Positions 25,829 to 35,923 of a stretch of 64,000 nt of DNA are shown piece by piece. Each line of letters starts with the position of its first letter. The first letter of the stretch is position 1. Under the pieces are notes generated by a model. The model worked only from the letters and a program-made list of their open reading frames with translations, ran no database searches and was not told where the DNA came from. Both the position numbers and the translations under genes were made by a program. Source of the stretch: Streptomyces caelestis (GTDB lineage: Bacteria > Actinomycetota > Actinomycetes > Streptomycetales > Streptomycetaceae); contig NZ_JACHNE010000001.1 of the NCBI RefSeq assembly GCF_014205255.1, positions 2,418,001 to 2,482,000 on the forward strand, written 5' to 3'.

Positions 25829-27217
25829 GTGGCGAACGACGCCAGCACCGTTTTCGACCTAGTGATCCTCGGCGGTGGCAGCGGTGGTTACGCCGCGGCG
25901 CTGCGCGGGGCGCAGCTGGGCCTGGACGTCGCCCTGATCGAGAAGGACAAGGTCGGCGGCACCTGCCTGCACCGGGGTTGCATCCCCACCAAGGCCCTGC
26001 TGCACGCGGGCGAGATCGCCGACCAGGCCCGCGAGAGCGAGCAGTTCGGTGTGAAGGCCACCCTCGAGGGCATCGACATCGCCGGTGTCCACAAGTACAA
26101 GGACGGCGTGATCGCCGGCCTGTACAAGGGGCTCCAGGGGCTCGTCGCCTCCCGCAAGGTGACCTACATCGAGGGTGAGGGGCGGCTGTCCTCCCCGACC
26201 TCCGTCGACGTGAACGGCCGGCGCGTCCAGGGCCGCCACGTGCTCCTCGCGACCGGCTCCGTGCCGAAGTCGCTGCCCGGCCTGGAGATCGACGGCGACC
26301 GGATCATCTCCTCGGACCACGCCCTCGTCCTGGATCGCGTGCCGAAGTCCGCGGTCATCCTCGGCGGCGGTGTCATCGGCGTCGAGTTCGCCTCCGCGTG
26401 GAAGTCCTTCGGCACCGACGTCACCATCGTCGAGGGCCTGAAGCACCTCGTCCCGGTCGAGGACGAGAGCTCCTCCAAGCTGCTGGAGCGCGCCTTCCGC
26501 AAGCGCGGCATCAAGTTCAACCTGGGCACCTTCTTCGAGAAGGCCGAGTACACCCAGGACGGTGTCAAGGTCACCCTCGCCGACGGCAAGGAGTTCGAGG
26601 CCGAGATCCTGCTCGTCGCCATCGGGCGCGGCCCGGTCTCGCAGGGCCTGGGCTACGAGGAGGCCGGCGTCGCCATGGACCGCGGCTACGTCCTGGTCGA
26701 CGAGTACATGCGCACCAACGTGCCGACCATCTCCGCCGTCGGCGACCTCGTCCCCACCCTCCAGCTCGCGCACGTCGGCTTCGCCGAGGGCATCCTGGTG
26801 GCGGAGCGCCTGGCCGGTCTGAAGACCGTTCCGATCGACTACGACGGTGTCCCGCGGGTGACGTACTGCCACCCGGAGGTCGCCTCCGTCGGTATCACCG
26901 AGGCCAAGGCCAAGGAGATCTACGGCGCGGACAAGGTCGTCGCTCTGAAGTACAACCTCGCGGGCAACGGCAGGAGCAAGATCCTGGGCACCACGGGCGA
27001 GATCAAGCTCGTCCAGGTCAAGGACGGTGCCGTCGTCGGCGTCCACATGGTCGGCGACCGCATGGGCGAGCAGGTCGGCGAAGCCCAGCTGATCTACAAC
27101 TGGGAGGCGCTGCCCGCCGAGGTCGCGCAGCTCATCCACGCCCACCCGACGCAGAGCGAGGCGCTCGGCGAGGCCCACCTGGCCCTGGCCGGCAAGCCGC
27201 TCCACTCGCACGACTGA
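25829..27217 (+). CDS. lpdA: Dihydrolipoyl dehydrogenase (E3)
   Basis: A 462-residue FAD enzyme that reoxidises dihydrolipoyl groups of the 2-oxoacid dehydrogenase complexes. From GTG 25829 (GGAGG upstream): FAD motif LVILGGGSGGYAAALRGAQ, redox disulfide GGTCLHRGCIPTKALL, NAD motif AVILGGGVIGVEFASAW, and the C-terminal interface histidine and glutamate in HAHPTQSEALGEAHLAL. sucB starts 61 bases downstream on the same strand, so they are very likely co-transcribed. Confidence 0.97.
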   Translation: MANDASTVFDLVILGGGSGGYAAALRGAQLGLDVALIEKDKVGGTCLHRGCIPTKALLHAGEIADQARESEQFGVKATLEGIDIAGVHKYKDGVIAGLYKGLQGLVASRKVTYIEGEGRLSSPTSVDVNGRRVQGRHVLLATGSVPKSLPGLEIDGDRIISSDHALVLDRVPKSAVILGGGVIGVEFASAWKSFGTDVTIVEGLKHLVPVEDESSSKLLERAFRKRGIKFNLGTFFEKAEYTQDGVKVTLADGKEFEAEILLVAIGRGPVSQGLGYEEAGVAMDRGYVLVDEYMRTNVPTISAVGDLVPTLQLAHVGFAEGILVAERLAGLKTVPIDYDGVPRVTYCHPEVASVGITEAKAKEIYGADKVVALKYNLAGNGRSKILGTTGEIKLVQVKDGAVVGVHMVGDRMGEQVGEAQLIYNWEALPAEVAQLIHAHPTQSEALGEAHLALAGKPLHSHD

Positions 27218-27278
27218 CCCCTCGGTCGACGAACGCGACGACAGACTTCCGCACTTTCCGTAAGGAGCAACCGAAACC

Positions 27279-29087
27279 ATGGCGGTTTCCGTAACCCTTC
27301 CGGCGCTCGGCGAGAGCGTCACCGAGGGCACCGTCACCCGTTGGCTGAAGGCCGAGGGTGAGCGCGTCGAGGCCGACGAGCCGCTGCTCGAGGTCTCCAC
27401 CGACAAGGTCGACACCGAAATCCCCTCCCCCGCCTCCGGCGTGCTGTCCTCCATCAAGGTCGCCGAGGACGAGACGGTCGAGGTCGGCGCCGAGCTGGCC
27501 CTGATCGACGACGGCAGCGGCGCCCCCGCCGCCGAGCAGGCCCCGCAGGCCGAGCAGGTCGCCGAGCCCGCTCCCGAGCCGGCCCCGGCCGCCCCGTCCA
27601 CCGAGCAGGCCGCTCCGGCGCCCGCTCCCACCGCCGACGCCGCCGCCGGTGGCGGCTCCGCCGAGGGCACGGACGTGGTCCTGCCCGCGCTCGGCGAGTC
27701 CGTCACCGAGGGCACCGTCACCCGCTGGCTGAAGTCGGTCGGGGACAGCGTCGAGGCCGACGAGCCGCTGCTCGAGGTCTCCACCGACAAGGTCGACACC
27801 GAGATCCCGGCGCCCGCCTCGGGCACGCTGCTGGAGATCGTGGTCGGCGAGGACGAGACCGCCGAGGTCGGTGCCAAGCTCGCCGTCATCGGCGAGGCGG
27901 GTGCCGCTCCGGCCGCCGCCCCCGCGCAGGAGGCCCCGGCCGCCCCGGCCCAGCCCGAGCCCACCCCGGCTCCGGCGCAGCCCGCCCCGGCCCCGCAGGC
28001 TCAGGCACCGCAGGCTCAGGCACCGCAGGCTCCGTCGGCCCCGGCTCCGCAGCAGCAGGTCACCCCGGCTCCCGACCCGGCCCCGGCCGCTCCTGCTCCC
28101 GCCCCGGCTCCGGCCCAGGCACCGGCCGCCCCGGCCGCCGCCAAGCCGGCCGACGACGGCGCCTACGTCACCCCGCTGGTGCGCAAGCTCGCCGCCGAGC
28201 ACGGCGTCGACCTGGCCGCCGTCAAGGGCACCGGCGTCGGCGGCCGTATCCGCAAGCAGGACGTCATGGCCGCCGCCGAGGCCGCCAAGGCCGCCGCCGC
28301 TGCCCCGGCTCCGGCCGCGGCTGCTCCGGCCGCCGCGAAGAAGGCCCCGGCGCTGGAGGCGTCCCCGCTGCGCGGCCAGACCATCAAGATGCCGCGGATC
28401 CGCAAGGTCATCGGCGACAACATGGTCAAGGCCCTGCACGAGCAGGCCCAGCTGTCCTCGGTCGTCGAGGTCGACGTCACCCGCCTGATGAAGCTGCGCG
28501 CCCGTGCCAAGGACGCGTTCGCGGCCCGTGAGGGCGTCAAGCTCTCCCCGATGCCGTTCTTCGTCAAGGCCGCGGCCCAGGCGCTGAAGGCGCACGCGCC
28601 CATCAACGCCAAGATCAACGAGGCTGAGGGGACCATCACCTACTTCGACACCGAGAACATCGGTATCGCGGTGGACTCCGAGAAGGGCCTGATGACCCCG
28701 GTCATCAAGAACGCCGGTGACCTCAACCTCGCCGGTATCGCCAAGGCCACGGCGGAGCTGGCCGGCAAGGTCCGCGCCAACAAGATCACCCCGGACGAGC
28801 TGTCCGGCGCGACCTTCACCATCAGCAACACCGGGTCGCGTGGCGCGCTCTTCGACACGATCATCGTGCCGCCGGGCCAGGTCGCCATCCTCGGCATCGG
28901 CGCCACGGTCAAGCGCCCCGCCGTCATCGAGACGGAGGAGGGCACGGCCATCGGCGTCCGCGACATGACGTACCTGACCCTGTCCTACGACCACCGTCTG
29001 GTGGACGGCGCCGACGCGGCCCGTTACCTGACGGCGGTCAAGGCCATCCTTGAGGCGGGCGAGTTCGAGGTCGAGCTCGGGCTGTAG
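27279..29087 (+). CDS. sucB: Dihydrolipoamide acyltransferase (E2) with two lipoyl domains
   Basis: A 602-residue E2 core protein. Two nearly identical lipoyl domains carry the target lysines K43 and K171, each in [11 protein letters not shown]. They are joined and followed by Ala/Pro-rich linkers (~95-125 and ~210-285, the second with a PQAQA repeat). A peripheral subunit-binding domain ([23 protein letters not shown]), then the catalytic domain with the active-site motif [16 protein letters not shown], completes it. In actinobacteria this type of E2 can serve both pyruvate and 2-oxoglutarate dehydrogenases, which fits the lpdA and aceE neighbours. Confidence 0.95.
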   Translation: MAVSVTLPALGESVTEGTVTRWLKAEGERVEADEPLLEVSTDKVDTEIPSPASGVLSSIKVAEDETVEVGAELALIDDGSGAPAAEQAPQAEQVAEPAPEPAPAAPSTEQAAPAPAPTADAAAGGGSAEGTDVVLPALGESVTEGTVTRWLKSVGDSVEADEPLLEVSTDKVDTEIPAPASGTLLEIVVGEDETAEVGAKLAVIGEAGAAPAAAPAQEAPAAPAQPEPTPAPAQPAPAPQAQAPQAQAPQAPSAPAPQQQVTPAPDPAPAAPAPAPAPAQAPAAPAAAKPADDGAYVTPLVRKLAAEHGVDLAAVKGTGVGGRIRKQDVMAAAEAAKAAAAAPAPAAAAPAAAKKAPALEASPLRGQTIKMPRIRKVIGDNMVKALHEQAQLSSVVEVDVTRLMKLRARAKDAFAAREGVKLSPMPFFVKAAAQALKAHAPINAKINEAEGTITYFDTENIGIAVDSEKGLMTPVIKNAGDLNLAGIAKATAELAGKVRANKITPDELSGATFTISNTGSRGALFDTIIVPPGQVAILGIGATVKRPAVIETEEGTAIGVRDMTYLTLSYDHRLVDGADAARYLTAVKAILEAGEFEVELGL

Positions 29088-29104
29088 CCCCCCTTAGCAG
29101 CAGT

Positions 29105-29144
29105 ACGGTGCCCCCGTCCGGATATCTCCGGGCGGGGGCACCGT
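29105..29144 (+). terminator. Terminator hairpin after sucB
   Basis: ACGGTGCCCCCG pairs with CGGGGGCACCGT, with a secondary TCCGG/CCGGG pairing in the loop, starting 18 bases after the sucB stop. A strong stem without a U-tract. Confidence 0.75.
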
Positions 29145-29148
29145 GTTG

Positions 29149-29200
29149 GGGGCGCGGGGCTGTCTCGATATGCGGCTGCGCCGCGTGGGCGCGAGCAACC
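29149..29200. repeat. Dispersed intergenic repeat, long form
   Basis: GGGGCGCGGGGCTGT followed by TCGATATGCGGCTGCGCCGC and GTGGGCG. Its reverse complement aligns closely with the copy at 40212-40265, so the two are the same element in opposite orientations. Confidence 0.6.
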
Positions 29201-29341
29201 CCTCACGACCGTCAGCCGCACGACGACCCCAGGACCTCCATGTAAGTCTCGTCTCACCTGCACCAAAGCACCGTCACCCACCCCACCCGCGGAGCGAACC
29301 GGCCGTATTGTCTAAGCGTCAATCCCGACTGAGGAGCCTTC

Positions 29342-29965
29342 ATGACCGCGCCCGTCGTCCACTCGCTGCGCGAGCAGATCCGCGAGCACATCCTGGAGGG
29401 GATCATCAGCGGACGCTGGCAGCCGGGCGAGCGGATCGTCGAGCGCCGGATCGCCACCGAGCTGGAGGTCAGTCAGACCCCGGTCCGCGAGGCCCTGCGC
29501 GAACTGGAGTCCCTGCGCCTGATCGAGTCCGCCCCGAACAAGGGCGTCCGCGTGCGGAACCTGACGGCCGCCGACCTGGAGGAGAGCTACCCGGTCCGGG
29601 CCGGCCTGGAAGCCATCGCCGCGGAACTGGCCGCCCAGGGGCTCGCCGAGGACTGCTCGGCTCTGGAACCCCACGTCAGCGCTCTGTACGAGGCCGACCG
29701 CATCTCCGACGGCACCGCCCAGGTCCGCCACACCGTCGCCTTCCACCGCGAACTGGTCCGCGCGGCCGGCAACTCCGTGCTGCTGCACACCTGGGAAGGC
29801 CTCGGCATCGAGGTGTTCACGGCCCTGTCGATCCGCTGGCTCGGCACCCAGCAGCAGTCGTACGCCGAGGAGCACGAGGAACTGGTCGCCGCCTTCAAGC
29901 GCCGTGACCCCCGCATCGCGGAACTCGTGAAGGCGCACGTCCTGGGCTGCGCGCCCCGGGCGTGA
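29342..29965 (+). CDS. GntR-family (FadR/FCD subfamily) transcriptional regulator
   Basis: 207 residues from ATG 29342 (GGAG upstream). N-terminal winged helix [20 protein letters not shown] ... [29 protein letters not shown] is the GntR signature. The C-terminal all-helical FCD ligand domain has the usual metal/effector residues ([30 protein letters not shown]). It sits between sucB and aceE, and a perfect palindrome lies 270 bases further on in front of aceE, so it probably responds to a carboxylic acid and controls the pyruvate dehydrogenase genes (inference). Confidence 0.92.
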   Translation: MTAPVVHSLREQIREHILEGIISGRWQPGERIVERRIATELEVSQTPVREALRELESLRLIESAPNKGVRVRNLTAADLEESYPVRAGLEAIAAELAAQGLAEDCSALEPHVSALYEADRISDGTAQVRHTVAFHRELVRAAGNSVLLHTWEGLGIEVFTALSIRWLGTQQQSYAEEHEELVAAFKRRDPRIAELVKAHVLGCAPRA

Positions 29966-30096
29966 CACCCGAGCACACTCCCGCTCAAACGCCTCTCACC
30001 TGCGGAAATCCAGAGAGACTTCGTCACCGCGTGCCACTGACGGAGGCACCCCGTGCCTACTTTCTCGTGATCAAGAGGTTTTGCCTCTCAACCCTT

Positions 30097-30113
30097 TGAT
30101 CGATCATCGATCA
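30097..30113. promoter_or_regulatory. Perfect palindrome upstream of aceE, candidate GntR operator
   Basis: TGATCGATCATCGATCA is an 8+1+8 perfect palindrome, 121 bases before the aceE start and 131 bases after the end of the gntR gene. Its size and symmetry fit a dimeric GntR/FCD regulator. A short hairpin (AGAGG TTTTG CCTCT, 30074-30088) lies just upstream. No consensus match is claimed. Confidence 0.55.
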
Positions 30114-30233
30114 GCGAGTTACAGTCGCCGACGGGCTTGCACCCGAGCCTCACGCCCTGTCCTGCCAAAGACAAAGGGCACCCCCGAACCCTTACCGATG
30201 AGGGAACCCCCTTCGACTGAGGAAGGCGGCGAC

Positions 30234-32936
30234 ATGACCGACCCCAACGCCATCCAGCCGAGCGAGCTCGACCAGCTCCCGGACCGGGACCCCGAGGAGA
30301 CCGCCGAATGGCAGGCCTCCCTGGACGCGGTCGCCACGGCGGCCGGGCCGCACCGTGCCGCATACCTGATGCGGCGCACGCTGGAGCGCGCCGAGGGCGC
30401 CGGCATCGCGCTGCCGAAGCTCCTGGAGACCGACTACGTCAACTCCATCCCCACCGCCGCCGAGCCCGAGGTGCCCGGTGACGAGGCGATGGAGCAGCGG
30501 ATCACCGCGTGGAACCGCTGGAACGCGGCCGCGATGGTCACCCGCGGCAGCAAGTACGGCGTCGGCGGCCACATCGCCACCTTCGCCTCCGCCGCCTGGC
30601 TGTACGAGACCGGCTTCAACCACTTCTTCAAAGGCAAAGAGGCCGACGGCTCCGGCGACCAGCTCTACATCCAGGGCCACGCCTCCCCCGGCATCTACGC
30701 CCGCGCGTTCCTCGACGGCCGTCTGACCGAGGAGCAGCTCGACAACTTCCGCCGCGAGTCGGGCGGCAACGGCCTGCCCTCCTACCCGCACCCGCGCCGG
30801 CTGCCCTGGCTGTGGGAGTTCCCGACCGTCTCCATGGGTCTGGGCCCGCTCTCCGCCATCTACCAGGCGCGCTTCAACCGCTATCTCACCAACCGCGGCA
30901 TCAAGGACACCTCCGCCTCGCACGTGTGGGCGTTCCTCGGCGACGGCGAGATGGACGAGCCCGAGTCGACGGCGGCCCTGGCGCTCGCGGCCCGTGAGGA
31001 GCTGGACAACCTCACGTTCGTCATCAACTGCAACCTGCAGCGCCTCGACGGCCCGGTCCGCGCCAACTTCAAGATCGTGCAGGAGCTGGAGGCCCAGTTC
31101 CGCGGTGCCGGCTGGAACGTCATCAAGACGCTGTGGGGCACGGCCTGGGACGAGCTGTTCCAGCTGGACACCACGGGCGCGCTCGTACGCCGCCTGCGCC
31201 AGGTGCCCGACGCGCAGATCCAGACGTACCAGACCCGCGACGCGGCCTACATCCGCCAGGACTTCTTCGGCGGCGACCCGGCGCTGGCGGAGATGGCGAA
31301 GCTGCTGAGCGACGACAAGATCCTCGAGTGCTTCCACCTGTCGCGCGGCGGTCACGAGGCGCGCAAGGTCTACGCCGCGTACAAGGCGGCCGTCGAGCAC
31401 AAGGGCGCGCCGACCGTGATCCTGGCCCAGACGGTCAAGGGCCACACCCTCGGCGAGGGCTTCGCGTCGAAGAACGCCAACCACCAGATGAAGAAGCTGA
31501 CGGTGGACGAGTTCAAGAACATGCGCGACCTGCTCGGACTACCGATCAAGGACAGCGACTTCGTCGACGGCGTGGTGCCCTACGGCCACCCGGGCGCCGA
31601 CTCCCCCGAGGTCCGCTACCTCCAGGAGCGGCGTGCCGCCCTCGGCGGTCCGGCCCCGGCCCGCCGTGTCCACCCGGTGGCGCCGCTGCCCGCCCCGGCG
31701 GAGAAGGCGTTCGCCTCCTTCGACAAGGGCTCCGGCTCGCAGAACGTGGCCACCACCATGGCGTTCGTCCGCCTGGTGAAGGACCTGGTCCGCGACAAGG
31801 AGACCGGCAAGCGCTGGGTGCCGATCGTCCCGGACGAGGCGCGCACCTTCGGCATGGAGAGCCTCTTCCCGTCCCTGGGCATCTACTCGCCCAAGGGCCA
31901 GACGTACGAGCCGGTCGACCGCGACCAGCTGATGTACTACAAGGAGGCCCGCAACGGGCAGATCCTCAACGAGGGGATCACCGAGGCCGGTTCGATGGCC
32001 GACTTCATCGCCGCTTCGACGTCGTACGCGACGCACGGCGAGACGATGATCCCGTTCTACATCTTCTACTCGATGTTCGGCTGGCAGCGCACGGCCGACC
32101 AGATGTGGCAGCTCGGCGACCAGCTCGGCCGCGGCTTCCTCGTGGGCGCCACGGCGGGCCGTACGACGCTGACCGGTGAGGGCCTCCAGCACGCCGACGG
32201 CCACTCCCCCGTCATCGCCGCGACCAACCCGGCGGCGCTGACGTACGACCCGGCGTTCGCGTACGAGGTCGCGGCCATCGTCAAGGAGGGTCTGCGCCGG
32301 ATGTACGGCGAGGCGGCCCCGGGCGAGGACCAGAACGTCTTCTACTACCTGACCGTCTACAACGAGCCGCTGCCGCAGCCCGCGAAGCCGTCCGTCGAGG
32401 GCATCGACGAGGGCATCGTCAAGGGCCTGTACCGCTTCAACACGGCGGAGTCGGCGGGCATCACGCCTCCCGCCGACGCCCCGCGGATCCAGCTGCTCGG
32501 CTCCGGTACGGCGATCCACTGGGCGCTCAAGGCGCAGCAGTTGCTCGCCGAGGAGTGGGGCGTGGCGGCCGACGTCTGGTCGGCGACCTCGTGGAGCGAG
32601 CTGCGCCGGGACGCGCTGGAGGCGGACGAGGCTGGCTTGCGCGGCGAGGAGCGGGTGCCGTTCGTACGGCAGGCGCTCCAGGGCGCCGAGGGCCCGGTGC
32701 TGGCGGTGTCGGACTACATGCGTCAGGTCCCGGACCAGATCGCGCAGTGGGTCGAGCAGGACTGGTCCTCGCTGGGCGCCGACGGCTTCGGTCTGTCGGA
32801 CACCCGTGAGGCGGCCCGCCGCCACTTCGGCGTGGACGCCGAGTCGATCGTCGTCGCGGCCCTGGCCCAGCTCGCCAAGCGCGGCGAGGTCAAGGCGACG
32901 GCCGTGAAGGAAGCGCGCGCGAAGTACGGCCTGTAA
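30234..32936 (+). CDS. aceE: Pyruvate dehydrogenase E1, homodimeric type
   Basis: A 900-residue thiamine-diphosphate E1 that decarboxylates pyruvate and acetylates the lipoyl arm of E2. The start at ATG 30234 ([26 protein letters not shown] upstream) avoids an in-frame leader. Motifs: [21 protein letters not shown], the ThDP motif [10 protein letters not shown] ... [17 protein letters not shown], and the transketolase-like C-terminal part with [14 protein letters not shown] and [15 protein letters not shown]. Its E2 (sucB) and E3 (lpdA) genes are just upstream. Confidence 0.97.
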   Translation: MTDPNAIQPSELDQLPDRDPEETAEWQASLDAVATAAGPHRAAYLMRRTLERAEGAGIALPKLLETDYVNSIPTAAEPEVPGDEAMEQRITAWNRWNAAAMVTRGSKYGVGGHIATFASAAWLYETGFNHFFKGKEADGSGDQLYIQGHASPGIYARAFLDGRLTEEQLDNFRRESGGNGLPSYPHPRRLPWLWEFPTVSMGLGPLSAIYQARFNRYLTNRGIKDTSASHVWAFLGDGEMDEPESTAALALAAREELDNLTFVINCNLQRLDGPVRANFKIVQELEAQFRGAGWNVIKTLWGTAWDELFQLDTTGALVRRLRQVPDAQIQTYQTRDAAYIRQDFFGGDPALAEMAKLLSDDKILECFHLSRGGHEARKVYAAYKAAVEHKGAPTVILAQTVKGHTLGEGFASKNANHQMKKLTVDEFKNMRDLLGLPIKDSDFVDGVVPYGHPGADSPEVRYLQERRAALGGPAPARRVHPVAPLPAPAEKAFASFDKGSGSQNVATTMAFVRLVKDLVRDKETGKRWVPIVPDEARTFGMESLFPSLGIYSPKGQTYEPVDRDQLMYYKEARNGQILNEGITEAGSMADFIAASTSYATHGETMIPFYIFYSMFGWQRTADQMWQLGDQLGRGFLVGATAGRTTLTGEGLQHADGHSPVIAATNPAALTYDPAFAYEVAAIVKEGLRRMYGEAAPGEDQNVFYYLTVYNEPLPQPAKPSVEGIDEGIVKGLYRFNTAESAGITPPADAPRIQLLGSGTAIHWALKAQQLLAEEWGVAADVWSATSWSELRRDALEADEAGLRGEERVPFVRQALQGAEGPVLAVSDYMRQVPDQIAQWVEQDWSSLGADGFGLSDTREAARRHFGVDAESIVVAALAQLAKRGEVKATAVKEARAKYGL

Positions 32937-32948
32937 GGGCTGTTCGGC

Positions 32949-32978
32949 AGGAGGCCCCCGCTGCGGCGGGGGCCTCCT
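32949..32978 (+). terminator. Terminator hairpin after aceE
   Basis: AGGAGGCCCCCGC pairs perfectly with GCGGGGGCCTCCT around TGCG, 13 bases after the aceE stop. The right arm ends just 17 bases before the next start codon. Confidence 0.8.
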
Positions 32979-32995
32979 CCTGCATGATGTGCTGC

Positions 32996-33982
32996 ATGCG
33001 CGCTGCCCGGCTCATCAAGATGGTGCTGCTGCTCCAGTCCCGGCCCTCCATGACGGCCGCCGAGCTCGCCCGTGAGCTGGAGGTGTCGGAGCGGACCGTG
33101 ACGCGGGACGCCCAGGCGCTGTCGGAGGCGGGGGTGCCGGTGTACGCGGACCGGGGGCGGGCCGGCGGGTACCGGCTGGTCGGCGGGTACCGGACGCGGC
33201 TGACCGGGCTGCACCGCAGCGAGGCCGAGGCGCTGTTCCTGTCCGGGGTGCCGGGGGCACTGCGCGAGATGGGCCTGGAGGACGCCGCCTCGGCGGCCCG
33301 GCTGAAGGTGTCGGCCGCTCTGCTGCCCTCCTTGCGGGACGCGTCGAGGACGGCGGCGCAGCGGTTCCACCTGGACGCGCCGAGCTGGTTCAAGGAGCCG
33401 AAGACGCCCGCCCTGCTGCCGGCCGTCGCCGACGCGGTGTGGGACGACCGGCGGATCACCGCGCGCTACCGGCGCGGGGAGGACGAGGTCGTCCGGGAGC
33501 TGGAGCCGTACGGGCTCGTGCTGAAGGCGGGCGTCTGGTACCTGTGCGCACGGGTGGCCGGGGGCGGGTCCTTCCGGGTGTACCGGATCGACCGGTTCAC
33601 GGCGGTGGACACGGCCGGGGAGCGCTTCGAGCGGGAGCCGGAGTTCGACCTGCCGGCCTTCTGGGAGGAGCGCGCGGAACAGTTCGCGCGGTCCCTCCTG
33701 CGGACCCGGGTCGTGGTCCGGCTCTCCCCCGACGGCGTGCGCAGACTGCCGTACGCGCTCGACTCGCTGTCCGCCCGCGAGGCCCTGGCGGACGCGGGCG
33801 CCCCGGACGGCGACGGCTGGGTGACGGTGGCCCTTCCGGTGGAGTCCGAGGAGGTCGCCCACACCCAGCTGACGGCGCTGGGCCCGGAGGTGGAGGTACT
33901 GGCGCCCGGGAGCCTGCGCGAGCGGTTCGCGGGGGACGCGCTGCGGCTGGCCGGGCTGTACCACCCCCGGGACGGCGTATAA
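32996..33982 (+). CDS. HTH/WYL-domain transcriptional regulator
   Basis: 328 residues from ATG 32996 (MRAARLIKMVLLLQ). N-terminal DeoR-like winged helix (TAAELARELEVSERTVTRDAQALSEAGVPVYADRGRAGGYRL), then a WYL domain (ITARYRRGEDEVVRELEPYGLVLKAGVWYLCARV) and a C-terminal WCX-like extension. WYL domains often bind nucleic-acid or nucleotide signals. The start is only weakly supported: no good ribosome site is visible, and the aceE terminator is close. No target is apparent. Confidence 0.88.
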   Translation: MRAARLIKMVLLLQSRPSMTAAELARELEVSERTVTRDAQALSEAGVPVYADRGRAGGYRLVGGYRTRLTGLHRSEAEALFLSGVPGALREMGLEDAASAARLKVSAALLPSLRDASRTAAQRFHLDAPSWFKEPKTPALLPAVADAVWDDRRITARYRRGEDEVVRELEPYGLVLKAGVWYLCARVAGGGSFRVYRIDRFTAVDTAGERFEREPEFDLPAFWEERAEQFARSLLRTRVVVRLSPDGVRRLPYALDSLSAREALADAGAPDGDGWVTVALPVESEEVAHTQLTALGPEVEVLAPGSLRERFAGDALRLAGLYHPRDGV

Positions 33983-34038
33983 CGATCCCGCGCACTCCGG
34001 GTGCGCCCCTGTGCCCCAGGGCCGATGCTGGACCCGTG

Positions 34039-34557
34039 ATGGACGAGACGGAGTTCTGGGAGCTGGTCGACGACGCCCGGGAGGCCGCCGAGGGCGACCC
34101 GGAGGAGCAGGCCGACCTGCTGGTGGAGCGGCTCGCGCAGCTGGACCCGGACTCGGTCCTGGACTTCGCCCGGCACTTCGAGTCCCGCTACAACCGTGCC
34201 TACCGCTGGGACCTGTGGGGCGCCGCCTGGGTGCTGCTCGACGGGGCGAGCGACGACGCCTTCGACTTCTTCCGGTGCTGGCTGATCGGCCAGGGCCGCC
34301 ATGTCTTCGAGGGCGCCGTGCACGACCCGGACTCGCTCGCCGAGCTGCTGGACGACTTCGACGAGGAGATCGACGGCGACGGCGAGGAGCTCGGCTACGC
34401 GGCGGACGAGGCCTACGAGCAGCTCACCGGCACGGTCGCCCCCGACCCGGGGATCCCGCCCGCGCCCTCGGAACCGGAGGGAACCCCGCTGGACTTCGAC
34501 GACGAGGGCCTGCTCGCCGAGCGCTATCCGCGGCTGTGGCAGCGCTTCAGGGGCTGA
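34039..34557 (+). CDS. DUF4240 protein
   Basis: A 172-residue acidic protein: MDETEFWELVDDAREAAEGD start, then LDFARHFESRYNRAYRWDLWGAAWVLLDGASDDAFDFFRCWLIGQG. This is the DUF4240 pattern, found in many Streptomyces and of unknown function. An in-frame GTG directly precedes the ATG. Its stop (TGA, 34555-34557) abuts the stop of the convergent small secreted gene. Confidence 0.85.
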   Translation: MDETEFWELVDDAREAAEGDPEEQADLLVERLAQLDPDSVLDFARHFESRYNRAYRWDLWGAAWVLLDGASDDAFDFFRCWLIGQGRHVFEGAVHDPDSLAELLDDFDEEIDGDGEELGYAADEAYEQLTGTVAPDPGIPPAPSEPEGTPLDFDDEGLLAERYPRLWQRFRG

Positions 34558-34776
34558 TCAGGCGACCCGTCGGCGGCTTGTGTCGGACGGCAGGTACGCG
34601 TGCGTCCGGTCGGCCACGACCGCGTGGTACAGCGGGGCGGCGTTGGCCTGGTCGAGGGCGGACGCGGTGGCCGCGGCCGGGCCCAGGACGACCGTCGCGA
34701 CCGCGCAGAGCACCGCCCAGGGAGCGCGTGCGACCCCCGCTCGGATCCCCGGGCTCCTCGTACGATCGTTGTTCAT
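34558..34776 (-). CDS. Small secreted protein coupled to the amidase gene
   Basis: 72 residues from ATG 34776, with GGAGG 9 bases upstream. An N-terminal signal-like stretch (APWAVLCAVATVVLGPAAATASA) suggests export, leaving a mature peptide of ~40 residues (LDQANAAPLYHAVVADRTHAYLPSDTSRRRVA). It starts on the amidase stop codon (ATGA, 34773-34776), so it should be made together with it. No known family. Confidence 0.65.
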   Translation of the reverse strand: MNNDRTRSPGIRAGVARAPWAVLCAVATVVLGPAAATASALDQANAAPLYHAVVADRTHAYLPSDTSRRRVA

Positions 34777-35708
34777 GGTCCCCACCTCCGGTCGGCTGCC
34801 TGTGGTGGTGACCGTAGGACGCCGGGATCTGAGGACGCTGCGCGCCGGCTGTGGCCGTCCTGTGGACCCGCCGGCCGGCCCTGCAACCGGGCCGCCAGCT
34901 GCCTGATCTCCGGCAGCCGGGCGTGCAGGGCGGCGCCCGGGCAGCTGGTCATGTAGCCGTCGTTGTGGCCGGCGAGGGCGGGCAGCTCGGCGGTGGTGCC
35001 CGCCGCGTACCGGCTCAGGCCGTTGCTGGAGACCAGGCGGACGCTCGCGCGCGGGTCGGTGCCGGTCAGGCCCAGCTTCCAGGCGGACAGCGCGGCGATG
35101 GCGTGGAGCATCGCCCGGGGCACGGGCAGGCCCGCGGTGAAGGTGCCGAGGGCGGCGACGCCGGTGGTGCGGTGGTTGAAGCCCTGGGTGTGGGCGCCGG
35201 TGACGGCCCGCTCGACGCCTCCGGCGCGGCCCTCGTAGACGGTGCCGCAGCGGTCGACGACGAAGTTGTAGCCGATGTCGTCCCAGTCACGGGTCCCGGT
35301 CTGGCCGGTGTACAGGTCCCGGAGGATGCGAGGCGCGTCGGCGCAGTCGTAGCCGTTGGGCGAGTCGGTGTGGTGGACGAAGACGGCGACGACCCGGTCG
35401 TCGTAGCGCGGGCGCGGCTGCTTGCGGGCGGCGTCGCCCAGCCACTGCGATCTCGGCACGATGTGCGGGCGCGGGGCCGCGTGGGGCGTGGCGGCGGGGC
35501 GGTGCGTGGCCGGGCGGGCGCTGGTCTCGGCGGCGTGCTCGACGCCGTAGGCGCACAGCACCAGCGCCATGACGGCGGCGACGCCCGGCAGGCAGCCGAG
35601 CAGCACGCGGGCCGCGCGCGGCAGTCCGGCTATGCCGGGTGCCCCGGCGGCGCGGTGCCCGCGCGCGCCCCGCCGTCTTCGGAAGAGCCGTCTTCGGAAG
35701 ACACGCAT
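34773..35708 (-). CDS. Peptidoglycan-recognition-type N-acetylmuramoyl-L-alanine amidase
   Basis: About 311 residues from ATG 35708. A basic N terminus (MRVFRRRLFRRRRGARGHR) precedes a membrane/signal helix (LLGCLPGVAAVMALVLCAYGV). The PGRP/Amidase_2 domain follows: IVPRSQWLGD, VFVHHTDSPNGYDCAD (zinc histidine), DDIGYNFVVDRCGTVYEGRAGG, TQGFNHRTTGVAALG and MTSCPGAALHARLPEIR (zinc cysteine region). It should cut peptide stems from glycan strands outside the cell. The ribosome site is weak, so the start is less certain. It is coupled downstream to a tiny secreted protein. Confidence 0.88.
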   Translation of the reverse strand: MRVFRRRLFRRRRGARGHRAAGAPGIAGLPRAARVLLGCLPGVAAVMALVLCAYGVEHAAETSARPATHRPAATPHAAPRPHIVPRSQWLGDAARKQPRPRYDDRVVAVFVHHTDSPNGYDCADAPRILRDLYTGQTGTRDWDDIGYNFVVDRCGTVYEGRAGGVERAVTGAHTQGFNHRTTGVAALGTFTAGLPVPRAMLHAIAALSAWKLGLTGTDPRASVRLVSSNGLSRYAAGTTAELPALAGHNDGYMTSCPGAALHARLPEIRQLAARLQGRPAGPQDGHSRRAASSDPGVLRSPPQAADRRWGP

Positions 35709-35923
35709 GATCCCACTGTCGGCCTGATCCGGTCCGTCCGCGATGTGTGATGTGCCACCCGGTGGAACCATCGTCACGGTCCGCGACGTTTTTCCGAGTG
35801 CACGCGCGCGTGGCCGGTTCTGATCATCCACGCGGGTGTGACTGATCACCGGACCCGTCCCCCACGTACTTAGGGGCGCTTTCAAACACCCTCCAAGGGG
35901 GTTCCGAGAGAAAGAAGGCGTGC

